Assembly: GCF_028198145.1 (NCBI RefSeq)
Contig: NZ_CP116338.1
Coordinates: forward strand, 1,426,001 to 1,490,000
Source of the DNA: Microbacterium sp. nov. GSS16
GTDB taxonomy: Bacteria > Actinomycetota > Actinomycetes > Actinomycetales > Microbacteriaceae
Length of the DNA: 64,000 bases
Direction of reading: 5' to 3'
Below the pieces are notes generated by a model, which was given only the letters and a program-made list of their open reading frames with translations, was not told the origin of the DNA and made no database searches. Within the stretch, counting starts at the first letter, position 1. The number at the start of each line of letters is the position of its first letter. The position numbers were made by a program, and so were the translations under genes. This document shows, piece after piece, positions 51,623 to 59,040 of the stretch.

Positions 51623-53110
51623 ATGTCCTCTGCCATTAGCGCTGTTCCGCGACCGGTCATCTACGCACGTCAGTCGGTAGACGAGGAGCAGGGCATCGGT
51701 CAACAACTCGATGACTGCCGAGCGGAGTGCCAGCGACGGGGGTGGCAGATCGCTGGTGAGTTTCAGGATAACGACACCTCCGCCTCTAAGGAGCGCGGCC
51801 CGAAGACGGCGTGGGCTGCCATGCTCAAGGCGTTCGATTCGGACGAGTTCGACACGATCATCGTGACCGAGACTTCGCGCATCACTCGGAGCCTTGTTGA
51901 CGTTCTGGACATCCGTCCTCCGCGTCGAGACATCCGAGTCGTGGTCATTCGTGAGGCAATCGACACGGAGCATGACGACTTCATGCTCAAGCAGCTCGTC
52001 CTTCTCGCGGAGCGTGAGGTGAAGATAAAGGGGGCGCGCGCGGCGCGATATGCAGCGACGCGCAGAGCGGCCGGACACCCGACTCCGGGCAAGCCGCCGC
52101 ACGGGTATCGGTGGGTTCCTCAGATCGAACGTGATTCGACGGGTATCCGCTATCGAATCGACGACGCAGAGGCGGAAGACGTGCGACAGATCTTCCGTGA
52201 GTTTCTCTCGGGAGCGCCTCTCGGACAGATTGCCCGGGATCTCAGCGAAGCTGGTCGGCTGACGCGCAGGGGGTCTAGATGGAGCTCGTCCACGGTTCGA
52301 CGCGTGCTGTTGAACCCGGTGTATGCGGCCCTCTTGGCGCCTGCGCAGCCCAGCGGTGAGTATGACGCAACCGCAATTGACCTTGAAGCGTGCACGCCCG
52401 GGTCATGGGGCGCGATCGTCGAGCGCGATCACCTGGTGGCGGCTCGCAGCCGGCTGATCGGCACGAAGCCAAATCACAACGGGACGGCGCGGAAGTGGCT
52501 ACTGTCGGGGCTCGCAGTTTGTGCTGTGTGTTCTGCCCCGGTGCGCTCTGCCCGAGGGGAGACCCATCCGACAGCGCGGGCGGACGGAAGCGGCGCAGCG
52601 CAGACCCGCCGCTACCACGCATATCGCTGCGTCCAGGGCCACTTCATGCGCAACGGAGACATCATCGACGACTTCGTGTCCGAGGTGTGCATCGCCCGCT
52701 TGTCTGAGGTTGATGCCGTACAGCTGGTGACGCCCCGCGCGGACGGAGTGGACGTCGGCGTTCTTCACGCGAACCGGGAAGGGCTGAAGACGCGGAGGCA
52801 GTCGATCGCACGCTTCGTTGCGCGCGGACTCATGACCGACCTGGAAGCCGACGACAGCCTTCGCGAGATCGCCGATGAAATGCGGTCGATCAGCGAGGCG
52901 ATTGCGCGAGCGGTCCGAGAAGACCCTCTGGCTGAGTTGGCGGAAATCGATGACGTTCGGGCTTGGTGGAGTGGCGGTACTCTCGCCCGCCAGCGATTGC
53001 TCGTGGAGCACCTCATGACGGTGAAGATTCACCCTGTCGGGCACGGGAAACGTGTCACGAATCTCGATGCCGCGGAGAAGACGGTGACCATCCGATGGAA
53101 GCGGGACTGA
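51623..53110 (+). CDS. Large serine recombinase (integrase)
   Basis: A site-specific integrase of 495 aa. The resolvase-type catalytic domain spans about residues 10-150, with nucleophile Ser18 in VIYARQS and the Arg-rich segment TETSRITRS. The recombinase domain follows (about 165-275, GKPPHGYRW), then a zinc ribbon region with CAVC and a later single Cys in YRCVQGHF, and a coiled-coil C-terminus. The second Cys pair of the ribbon is incomplete. It starts inside attL and would integrate or excise the element, with the HTH protein at 57.8 kb a possible directionality factor. Confidence 0.93.
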   Translation: MSSAISAVPRPVIYARQSVDEEQGIGQQLDDCRAECQRRGWQIAGEFQDNDTSASKERGPKTAWAAMLKAFDSDEFDTIIVTETSRITRSLVDVLDIRPPRRDIRVVVIREAIDTEHDDFMLKQLVLLAEREVKIKGARAARYAATRRAAGHPTPGKPPHGYRWVPQIERDSTGIRYRIDDAEAEDVRQIFREFLSGAPLGQIARDLSEAGRLTRRGSRWSSSTVRRVLLNPVYAALLAPAQPSGEYDATAIDLEACTPGSWGAIVERDHLVAARSRLIGTKPNHNGTARKWLLSGLAVCAVCSAPVRSARGETHPTARADGSGAAQTRRYHAYRCVQGHFMRNGDIIDDFVSEVCIARLSEVDAVQLVTPRADGVDVGVLHANREGLKTRRQSIARFVARGLMTDLEADDSLREIADEMRSISEAIARAVREDPLAELAEIDDVRAWWSGGTLARQRLLVEHLMTVKIHPVGHGKRVTNLDAAEKTVTIRWKRD

Positions 53111-53208
53111 CGCGTCGCGCGGTCGGTGCCGACCCGCACACCGAACTCTGCCTCGGTAACACCAGCGCGGTAGCGAGAGCCGCAAGCAGGCGGCTCAGCG
53201 GCCAGAAA

Positions 53209-53237
53209 GAAGGACGAGCTGTCAAGGCTCGTCCTTC
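53209..53237 (+). terminator. Terminator of the integrase gene
   Basis: GAAGGACGAGC (53209-53219) pairs with GCTCGTCCTTC (53227-53237), an 11-bp stem followed by TCCTC. Confidence 0.7.
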
Positions 53238-53299
53238 TCCTCGCTGACTCACGCCGCGCTATCGGTTCGGATGGTGCTCGTGCTCCGGCTCGATGGCTG

Positions 53300-53566
53300 T
53301 CAGCGGCTCCAATCGATCGGCTCAGGCGTCATTTCTATGCGTGTGCCATCGGATATCAGCTGTGCCCACTCGGACAAGTCCGGCTCGGTGATGTTCCCGT
53401 CGTAGCTCGCGAAGAGCTGTCGCAGCGCCGGACGGATAACCGCGATCGGTTGCCCGACATACTGCTGGCGTAGCCGCTCCAGATCCTGAGTCTGCTGCGC
53501 TGCCATGTTGGCAACCGCTTCTTCGGCGACGCGGCGCATTCCTTCTTCGTTGAACTTGAAGTCCAT
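53300..53566 (-). CDS. Hypothetical protein of the element
   Basis: An 88-aa acidic, mostly helical protein (RRVAEEAVANMAAQQTQDL near the start) that I do not recognise. AGGAA lies about ten bases upstream of the ATG on the minus strand. It is the last gene of the small minus-strand pair after the integrase. Good codon usage and a ribosome site support it as real. Confidence 0.6.
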   Translation of the reverse strand: MDFKFNEEGMRRVAEEAVANMAAQQTQDLERLRQQYVGQPIAVIRPALRQLFASYDGNITEPDLSEWAQLISDGTRIEMTPEPIDWSR

Positions 53567-53695
53567 ACTGTGATTCCTGCTTCCTCACCCGAAATCGGGT
53601 GCTGGCGCAGTGGGAGCGAACCTCGAAGACGCGTTCTCGTGGAGAAGAGCTGACACGGAGGGCCGGCAATCAGACCACCGACCCTCCGCGCTTGA

Positions 53696-53830
53696 TTAGT
53701 CCTTACCGAGCGTCGAGCCGGCCTTCGACTTCGCGGCCTTGCCCGACGAGTCGGTCGCGAGAACGCGACCCGCCTTGCTCAGCTGCGCCTTCGAGGGTTT
53801 TCCCGACGACCGCGACGATGTCTTCGCCAT
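53696..53830 (-). CDS. Small basic Ser/Lys-rich protein
   Basis: A 44-aa protein, too short for most gene callers. It starts MAKTSSRSSGKPSKAQ and ends SKAGSTLGKD, rich in Ser, Lys, Ala and Gly, with two similar SKAG segments. AAGGAG lies six bases before the ATG on the minus strand. The function is unknown; similar small basic proteins are in my experience common on actinobacterial mobile elements, but I cannot verify this here. DNA binding or an anti-restriction role would be guesses. Confidence 0.6.
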   Translation of the reverse strand: MAKTSSRSSGKPSKAQLSKAGRVLATDSSGKAAKSKAGSTLGKD

Positions 53831-53943
53831 GGGGCGCTCCTTCCTGCTTGAAAAGGAGGGCAGATCACGTGAACCGACGTGAATCGACTCGCGCAGCCGC
53901 TATGGAGCGTCTAGAGTCAAGTAGTCCTGCCATAGACAACTCG

Positions 53944-53998
53944 GCCCCGATCTGACCCGTATGAAGAGCTCCGCTCCGGCCGTCGGATCGGGGCTCTT
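53944..53998 (+). promoter_or_regulatory. Mutually exclusive hairpins, possible attenuator
   Basis: GCCCCGATC (53944-53952) can pair with GATCGGGGC (53986-53994). Alternatively AAGAGCTCCG (53964-53973) pairs with CGGGGCTCTT (53989-53998), followed by GTTTG. The right arms overlap, so only one can form. A short open frame (MERLESS..., 53902-53955) precedes them. Confidence 0.35.
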
Positions 53999-54387
53999 GT
54001 TTGTGCCCCCACTCTACTGGCGCCCTCCGACATTCGGCTGGCTGTGTGGCGATCTGAGCGCTCAGCATGTCGCAGAGGTCGAAGTTGTCCAGTGGGTGCC
54101 CGAACGCACGTCACAGGACGATTTAGGCGGATTTCCGGGCAGATTCAGCGAGTTCGGGCCCCAAGCGAATTACACGGCTGTGATTCTGTCCACAGTTTGC
54201 TCACAAGTTGAGGCGGCGAGTCTCACAGAGTTGTCCGCAGCATCGTGGTGCCAATTGGGTTTAGTGGGCCATATTCCCCGCAGCTCCGGCGTCCGGTCGC
54301 GCTGACGGGTGACGGGACGCTCACCCCTATCATCCGAACTTCTGTTGCTCGCGCTGGCTCGAGGGCCGGGAGGTGCCCACGCGACGT

Positions 54388-54418
54388 CCACTAGTGTCCA
54401 TATAGTGGACACTAGTGG
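54388..54418. repeat. 31-base palindrome with 13-bp arms
   Basis: CCACTAGTGTCCA (54388-54400) is perfectly inverted as TGGACACTAGTGG (54406-54418) around TATAG. The symmetry and AT-rich centre suit a protein-binding operator or nick-region structure. Confidence 0.7.
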
Positions 54419-54527
54419 GACGATCAACAAGGTCCTGACCATCAGTCGGCCAGTCATAGGCCTCAGGATGGCCCACCTGACGGCCAGATCAGTCCAACAA
54501 AACGAGGAAACTATCGAGTGGTCAGCA

Positions 54528-54570
54528 AAGGGCCATCGAGTGCCCATAACATGGACACTCGATGGCCCTT
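54528..54570 (-). terminator. Terminator of the relaxase gene
   Basis: AAGGGCCATCGAGTG (54528-54542) pairs perfectly with CACTCGATGGCCCTT (54556-54570). It lies ten bases beyond the relaxase stop and is followed on the minus strand by TTTGC. Confidence 0.75.
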
Positions 54571-54580
54571 CGTGGTCGGC

Positions 54581-55723
54581 TTAGAGTTCCAACTCTGTTC
54601 GTGACGACTTCGGCGGCGGGTCGCTCTTCTGAGTCATCGCAAGAGCCTCTCGCCGGAGGGCCTTGAGCTTAGCCATGTCGGCATCAAAGCGGCTCCGTAG
54701 CGTCTGCCCTCCGAAGGAAACCTTGTCCAGCCATCGGTCGACATCCGCGGGCACTTCCTCGAGGTGCTTATGCATGTCCTCCATCCGGTGCCTCTCGTTG
54801 TCTGCTGCCCTGCGCGCGTGCAATGCAGCCTCCCGAGCCCTAAGGGCGGACTCGGCTGCCACCCGAGCGTCTTGCGCAGCCTGATCTGCCTTGGCGCTGA
54901 GCACCCTTGCCTCTTGCTCACGGTCGGCGAGACGTGCCTCGTGTTCATCGAGATCGGACTTCCGCTTGAGCAGCCTCATCGCCTGGAGCTGATTTGCGCT
55001 CTGCGCCCTCTCCGCTTCCTGCGCTGCGTCACGGAGCCGATCCGCCTTCGCCTGGAACTCACTACTGCTGAGGTGTTCCCTCGAGCGCTCGGTGACGCGA
55101 TACTCGACGTCGTAGCCGACTGCGGCCACAGCGTCGCGCAGCTCCTTATGCTGGCGCTTGAGGTCGGCCGGGCCCTTGAAGAAATCCTTCTGCGACAGTC
55201 GACCGTCGTCAGTGATGGGCGTAACCATGACCTGCAACTGAGGACTGACCTCGTCCAAGTGAACGGACCACCCGACCACGTTGGCCTGTCCGAATTCCGC
55301 GCATGCCCAGTCGAGCGCGGCCCCCATGTACCGGGCAGCTTCAGCGTTCATCCCTTCGGCGCGCCAGCTTGGGTTGTGCTCCTCGAACCACCTGGGGTCC
55401 AGCTGAAGGATCAGACCCCGCATTAGCACCGCGTCTTTCCGAAGCTTCCGGTCGACGGTACTCAAGCGCTGCTTCAGGTAGACATCGAACTCGTCGGATG
55501 GAGGCCGGCCGGCCACGGAGCGCGCCTTCCTGAACCCACCCTCACCGTCGTTGACGACGGTGAGATTGAGCCTTGTCCTGTCCGGAACGATGTTCTTATT
55601 CGCCTGTGTGAACTGGAAGCCTGCCGCTTGATCGAGATCCCGCGCAATGTGCCTGAAGAAAGCCTGCGCGTGGCCGCCACGCCCCACTTTGTGGGACGCG
55701 TCGAACGTCATCGTGTAGCTCAT
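54581..55723 (-). CDS. Mob/Pre-type relaxase (MOBV-like) with altered motif
   Basis: A plasmid mobilisation/recombination-type protein of 380 aa. The N-terminal 200 residues are relaxase-like, with RTRLNLTVVND near 50, a helical middle and the metal-motif region HLDEVSPQLQVMVTP at 155-169. MOBV enzymes have HxDExxPHxH here; both late histidines are glutamines (Q162, Q164; codons CAG TTG CAG). The rest is a long coiled coil (about 230-340) and a basic tail. ATG 55723 follows GAGAGGAG on the minus strand; an upstream in-frame start is not supported. It likely nicks the element's oriT, if the altered motif still works. Confidence 0.75.
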   Translation of the reverse strand: MSYTMTFDASHKVGRGGHAQAFFRHIARDLDQAAGFQFTQANKNIVPDRTRLNLTVVNDGEGGFRKARSVAGRPPSDEFDVYLKQRLSTVDRKLRKDAVLMRGLILQLDPRWFEEHNPSWRAEGMNAEAARYMGAALDWACAEFGQANVVGWSVHLDEVSPQLQVMVTPITDDGRLSQKDFFKGPADLKRQHKELRDAVAAVGYDVEYRVTERSREHLSSSEFQAKADRLRDAAQEAERAQSANQLQAMRLLKRKSDLDEHEARLADREQEARVLSAKADQAAQDARVAAESALRAREAALHARRAADNERHRMEDMHKHLEEVPADVDRWLDKVSFGGQTLRSRFDADMAKLKALRREALAMTQKSDPPPKSSRTELEL

Positions 55724-55745
55724 CCTTCGCTCCTCTCGACGTGAT

Positions 55746-55997
55746 TCGTGGGCTGTTCCGTCCTCGACGCAACAGCCCACGAAGCCTCCGGCGGCTCTCC
55801 CGAGGGGCTTCTCCTGTCGCTCATCCGGAGCCCACCCCAGTGCTTCCTTCGGTGGGTGGGCTCCTCCTTCGCGTCAGAAGAAGGTGTAGCCCCATACACT
55901 TTCGCGAGCGCTGCGCTCCGTGAAAGCTCCTGTGGCCCTGCGGGGCGCGTCGCAGCACGGCTGCTCCACCGCACGATCGGGGCGTGCCCGATCGTGC
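55746..55997. other. Inverted-repeat cluster, candidate origin of transfer
   Basis: The 55724-56042 gap between ATPase and relaxase genes contains no gene but at least three strong inverted repeats. They are TCGTGGGCTGTT (55746-55757) with 55771-55782; GGAGCCCACCC (55827-55837) with 55854-55864; and GCACGATCGGG (55971-55981) with 55987-55997. Two weaker ones lie between. oriT sites commonly sit beside the relaxase gene and contain such repeats. Confidence 0.5.
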
Positions 55998-56042
55998 TGA
56001 AGAGGAGTTCCGTTCGTGTCCTCCCGATGGTCTTCGCGCACA

Positions 56043-57767
56043 TCACTCCCACTCCTTCACAGAGGAGTAGTTGCGACCTGGCACCGCCGGGCGATCGACT
56101 ATCGACCTCACGAGCTGCCGCTTGCGCTCCGCTGTCTCCGCTGGCTCCTGAATGACCTCACCGTCGATATCGAGGTCGTACCCTTCGTCGATCAGCTGGT
56201 TGCATCGCCCGCGATGCGTTGCGTGGCACCAGTCAGGGTTGCAGGTACCGTCGTGCCACGGATGACCGCATTGCGAGCGGCCACCGGCGGCGATATCGTG
56301 CGGCACGTCGTAGGGATCCCCGATGCGGAACGGCTTGATGTGTTCGTAGTTGGTCGAGTTCCTTGGGCCAGGCGTCGATGAGATGTAGCCGCTGTCGACG
56401 AGGATGCGCAGCGCAGCCGTCATGGTGTCGGCCTTGCCCTTCACTGACCGCTTGATCTCTCCGGTATTGAGGGATGTGCCCACCTGCTGAAGATGCTGCG
56501 AAATGTCGTGCATGTGGCGGGTCGGCGCCCAGTCATCACCCGATGTTCGAGAAAGCACAGCGTCGATGCCTTCGTCGCCGCGAGCGGGGGCGGGGTTCAC
56601 AGACAGGATCGCGGCAACCTCGCCGGTGATGAAGTGCCCATGCCGATCTTTCGTGCAGGTCAAGCGCGCTTCACCCGGCCGCCCCTTGGCGAAAGACATG
56701 CCCGCGCGTACGGTCTGGATCATCTGAACGCCAGAGATCGCTGCACGTTTCCGCTGGGACCCGATTGGTGAGGCAGCGGCGCTGTCCGACTTCGGTAGGT
56801 GATCGAGGAGTAGTACGGCGGGGCCACGGCGTGCTATCTCATCCGGGACACGTTTGAACCACTGTGCAACTGCGTCATCAGAGTTCGGGTCCGTCCCCTC
56901 CAGCGCCATGCTCTCGCCCGTGCTATCGATCACGACCAGGGTGGGCCGCATGAAGTCAAGGACTGCCCAAAGATCGGAACGAACATCGTCTTTGAACGCT
57001 TCTTCGGGATGGATGTATCCGAACCGGGTGGGGTCAGCTACGAATGCGTCAGGTACACCAAGGTCGAGGAGACGGGACACGATGCCGATCGCACTGTCCT
57101 CGAGGTCGACGTAGACGACGCTGTTGCCATCCTGGAGTTCCGTCGCGACGGCTTGGAGCGCCGTCCAGCTCTTGCCGCAGCCAGATTCGCCAGCAAGCCC
57201 GTTCACCGCGCGGCTGTATAACCAGTGCGAGCCGTCCGACAGCCGTCCGACGGTAGGACGCGGGCGATCTAACGTACCGTTGCGCAATCGTGCGACGATG
57301 TCGCTCAGGCCGTGCGCAGACCATGACGAGCCCGCCTTCGGCGGGATGACCGTCGTACTTTGGACCGCTCGCTCCGCTCGCTGGCTCGCAGGGAATGACG
57401 GGTGAACTTGGCTGCCAGCAAGGGTGAGCCCGATAGACGCCAAGGAGTCCTCAGTCGTCTCTGTTCCCGTTCTCGAGTCGTTCCCGCCCTCGGGAACGAC
57501 TCGAGGTGACGGCGCTGCGAACACCGATCCGTGCCGTTCCCCCGTTCCCTCTCCTAGAGGGAACGGGTGAGAACGGTTCGGATCGAGCCCTCGCGGGGAA
57601 GCATCTCCCTCATCGCCACCCGTTCCTCCAGGGAACGGCTCGATGCGCTCCTCGGCCGTGCTCTGCCCGCGAGCGGAGCTCGCGTGAACAGACGGGACCG
57701 CGCGAAGCGCGCCAACAGGCTCGTTGGGAGGCCCTGCGTGGTCGAGGTGGCTCGATTCGTCGGTCAC
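56043..57767 (-). CDS. AAA family (RecA/RepA-like) ATPase of the element
   Basis: A 574-aa protein. Residues 1-140 are low complexity. The ATPase core is about 150-400: Walker A LAGESGCGKSW (191-201), Walker B TLVVIDSTGE, then LLLDHLPKS. This resembles RepA-type replicative helicases and AAA_25 ATPases of plasmids and integrative elements. The C-terminal part has a helix-turn-helix-like stretch and a Cys/His-rich segment (CGHPWH, CNPDWCH, CNQ) that may bind zinc. GTG 57767 overlaps the HTH gene's stop and follows GGAGG; a longer in-frame reading upstream is rejected. It probably supports element replication. Confidence 0.7.
   Translation of the reverse strand: MTDESSHLDHAGPPNEPVGALRAVPSVHASSARGQSTAEERIEPFPGGTGGDEGDASPRGLDPNRSHPFPLGEGTGERHGSVFAAPSPRVVPEGGNDSRTGTETTEDSLASIGLTLAGSQVHPSFPASQRAERAVQSTTVIPPKAGSSWSAHGLSDIVARLRNGTLDRPRPTVGRLSDGSHWLYSRAVNGLAGESGCGKSWTALQAVATELQDGNSVVYVDLEDSAIGIVSRLLDLGVPDAFVADPTRFGYIHPEEAFKDDVRSDLWAVLDFMRPTLVVIDSTGESMALEGTDPNSDDAVAQWFKRVPDEIARRGPAVLLLDHLPKSDSAAASPIGSQRKRAAISGVQMIQTVRAGMSFAKGRPGEARLTCTKDRHGHFITGEVAAILSVNPAPARGDEGIDAVLSRTSGDDWAPTRHMHDISQHLQQVGTSLNTGEIKRSVKGKADTMTAALRILVDSGYISSTPGPRNSTNYEHIKPFRIGDPYDVPHDIAAGGRSQCGHPWHDGTCNPDWCHATHRGRCNQLIDEGYDLDIDGEVIQEPAETAERKRQLVRSIVDRPAVPGRNYSSVKEWE
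57472..57637. repeat. GTTCC/GGAAC hairpin cluster inside the ATPase gene
   Basis: Three perfect inverted repeats share GTTCC/GGAAC arms: CTCGAGTCGTTCCCG (57472-57486) with 57491-57505; CCCGTTCCCTCT (57541-57552) with 57556-57567; and CCGTTCC (57619-57625) with GGAACGG (57631-57637). Further single copies of CGTTCCC or its complement lie between them, about nine in 175 bases. They fall in the low-complexity N-terminal part of the ATPase frame. Confidence 0.8.
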
Positions 57768-58069
57768 TGTGCACCTCCGAGGATGACAGCGAGGCGTTCG
57801 AGCTGCGCTGGTGTCAGTCGTGGGGCTTCGGCGACGACGCGAGCGACGGCGGCATCGATTGACCGCTCGGCGGTCGGGCGCCCGACGATCGGCTGCGCCA
57901 GCGCATCGAGGTCGCCCGGGCTGATGTAGATGCGCCGGCCGATCCGTTCGGCTGGAAGGATACCGTCGGCGATCTTTCGACGAAGCGTCGATTGGCCGAT
58001 ACTGCGACGACGCGCAGCTTCCTGGAGAGTGAGTCGAGAACTGTTTCGGGGGGTCGTAATAGCAGGCAA
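57764..58069 (-). CDS. Excisionase-like helix-turn-helix protein
   Basis: A 101-aa protein with a MerR/excisionase-type winged HTH: LTLQEAARRRSIGQSTLRRKI and GRRIYISPGDLDAL. A C-terminal helical part follows. Such proteins serve as recombination directionality factors or regulators in integrative elements. The start is TTG 58069 behind GAGAGGAG on the minus strand, an unusual initiator. It overlaps the ATPase gene (GTGA) and heads the minus-strand HTH-ATPase-relaxase series. Confidence 0.75.
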   Translation of the reverse strand: MPAITTPRNSSRLTLQEAARRRSIGQSTLRRKIADGILPAERIGRRIYISPGDLDALAQPIVGRPTAERSIDAAVARVVAEAPRLTPAQLERLAVILGGAQ

Positions 58070-58610
58070 GGCCCGCTCCTCTCAAAGAGGAGGGCACCTG
58101 CATGTCTCACGAGCATCTGCCGATGGTGTTCTCGCCAGGGTCAGTTGACCTGACCCGCGTCTCACCAGACTCTCACCGCTGGGCTCATCATGCGCTGGTG
58201 ATCGCACTCGCCTGTGGCTTCGGAAATAAGTGACGACGGCGGGATCCGACCCCGTTACCCGTCGGGTGCATCCGACCGGCGGTCGAACAATGCAAGGTTA
58301 GCATTCAGAGGCGCTCGATATGCAAGAATTCTCCACGTTTACGAGCAAATATGGAGAAAGCTCGTCGGGTTACCGCTAACCTCGAGGTCGCGTTCAATCT
58401 GGATGGAACGAACGCAGCGCGACATGCCCCGAACTAGCCCCGTACCGAATCGGCGGTACAGGGCAATGAGGCGCGAAAAGCCCCGGCCAACGGGAATAAA
58501 AACTCAAATTCAACAGTGTTAGCCAGAGTGATTGTTACCGATAGCCAGTCGCGCGCTGGTACATCCCGATTTACCCGCTGATCAGGGCTAACGAGTCCGA
58601 GTAACCACGT

Positions 58611-58874
58611 TGTAACCGAAGTACCGCGCTTTCAAAGGAACTCTATACATGCGTGTGCGCATGCGCGCATGTGTGTACTTTCTCGGATTCTGCGGTACAT
58701 CGGTTACATCTCTCTCTTCTTTCTCTCTACTTCATCGAGAAATCAAGGGAAGTCCCGCCATCCCGGCGTACCGTATTTGCTCCGCGAGCTCCGCCGACCG
58801 GTTACACCTGCTCCGCGAGCAATGGTCCGAAATAGCTCTTGACCTCGGTTTTCCTGCTGCGCGTCGTGTAACCG
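58611..58874. repeat. TGTAACCG repeats, candidate iterons
   Basis: TGTAACCG occurs at 58611-58618 and 58867-58874, and inverted as CGGTTACA at 58701-58708 and 58799-58806. The first pair extends to a 17-base inverted match (58611-58627 with 58692-58708, one mismatch), TGTAACCGANGTACCGC. A palindrome GCGCATGCGC lies between them near 58657-58666. Confidence 0.65.
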
Positions 58875-58928
58875 ATGCAGATCCAAGAAACGGTACTTTC
58901 GGCCCCGATGGCCCCTGACTGAGCAGAA

Positions 58929-58958
58929 AGGCCGCCACCGATACTCCGGTGGCGGCCT
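58929..58958 (-). terminator. Terminator hairpin
   Basis: AGGCCGCCACCG (58929-58940) pairs with CGGTGGCGGCCT (58947-58958). On the minus strand it is followed by TTTCTGC, so it would terminate the fragment ending at 58978. Confidence 0.65.
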
Positions 58959-58977
58959 CTTCAGCGCGCGGCGGTGA

Positions 58978-59037
58978 CTACTCCGCTGCCGCCTTGAGCT
59001 TCGAGCCTGCCGTGACCTTGACGTGCTTGCGCGTGGG
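58978..59037 (-). pseudogene. 3' remnant of a Lys/Ala-tailed gene
   Basis: The last about 19 codons read PTRKHVKVTAGSKLKAAAE and a TAG stop, followed by a proper terminator. The basic C-terminus recalls HU-type DNA-binding proteins, but it is too short to assign. Upstream (above about 59040) the sequence belongs to another gene in the opposite strand, so the 5' part has been lost. Confidence 0.4.
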
Positions 59038-59040
59038 GAG

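Larger units (their letters stand above)
53831..54580. other. 750-base non-coding stretch with regulatory structures
   Basis: Open frames here (for example 53961-54305 and 54309-54584) have no ribosome sites and atypical composition, and I do not support them as genes. The stretch holds alternative hairpins at 53944-53998, a 31-base palindrome at 54388-54418 and the relaxase terminator at 54528-54570. It is visibly lower in GC than the host genes. Confidence 0.55.
58070..58977. other. 900-base low-GC intergenic region with repeats
   Basis: No supportable gene; the open frames at 58214-58522 and 58649-58918 lack ribosome sites and coding character. Contents are GGGTCAG-TTGAC-CTGACCC (58138-58156) just upstream of the HTH gene, probably an operator; TTCTCCA...TGGAGAA (58332-58358); AGGTTAGC/GCTAACCT; and several TGTAACCG motifs (58611-58874). 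The composition is clearly lower in GC than the rest, consistent with an origin or regulatory region of the element. Confidence 0.55.

Noticed and set aside
53961..54305. 114-codon plus-strand frame
   Set aside because: No ribosome site; it starts within competing hairpins and has no coding-like composition.
54309..54584. 91-codon plus-strand frame before the relaxase stop
   Set aside because: It contains the palindrome and the relaxase terminator, has no ribosome site and ends inside the relaxase gene.
57768..58103. N-terminal extension of the ATPase frame to 58103
   Set aside because: It overlaps the HTH gene in another frame and is Arg/Pro-rich; GTG 57767 has a ribosome site and GTGA overlap.
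58214..58918. Small frames in the low-GC gap
   Set aside because: No ribosome sites, poor codon bias and overlap with the repeat motifs.
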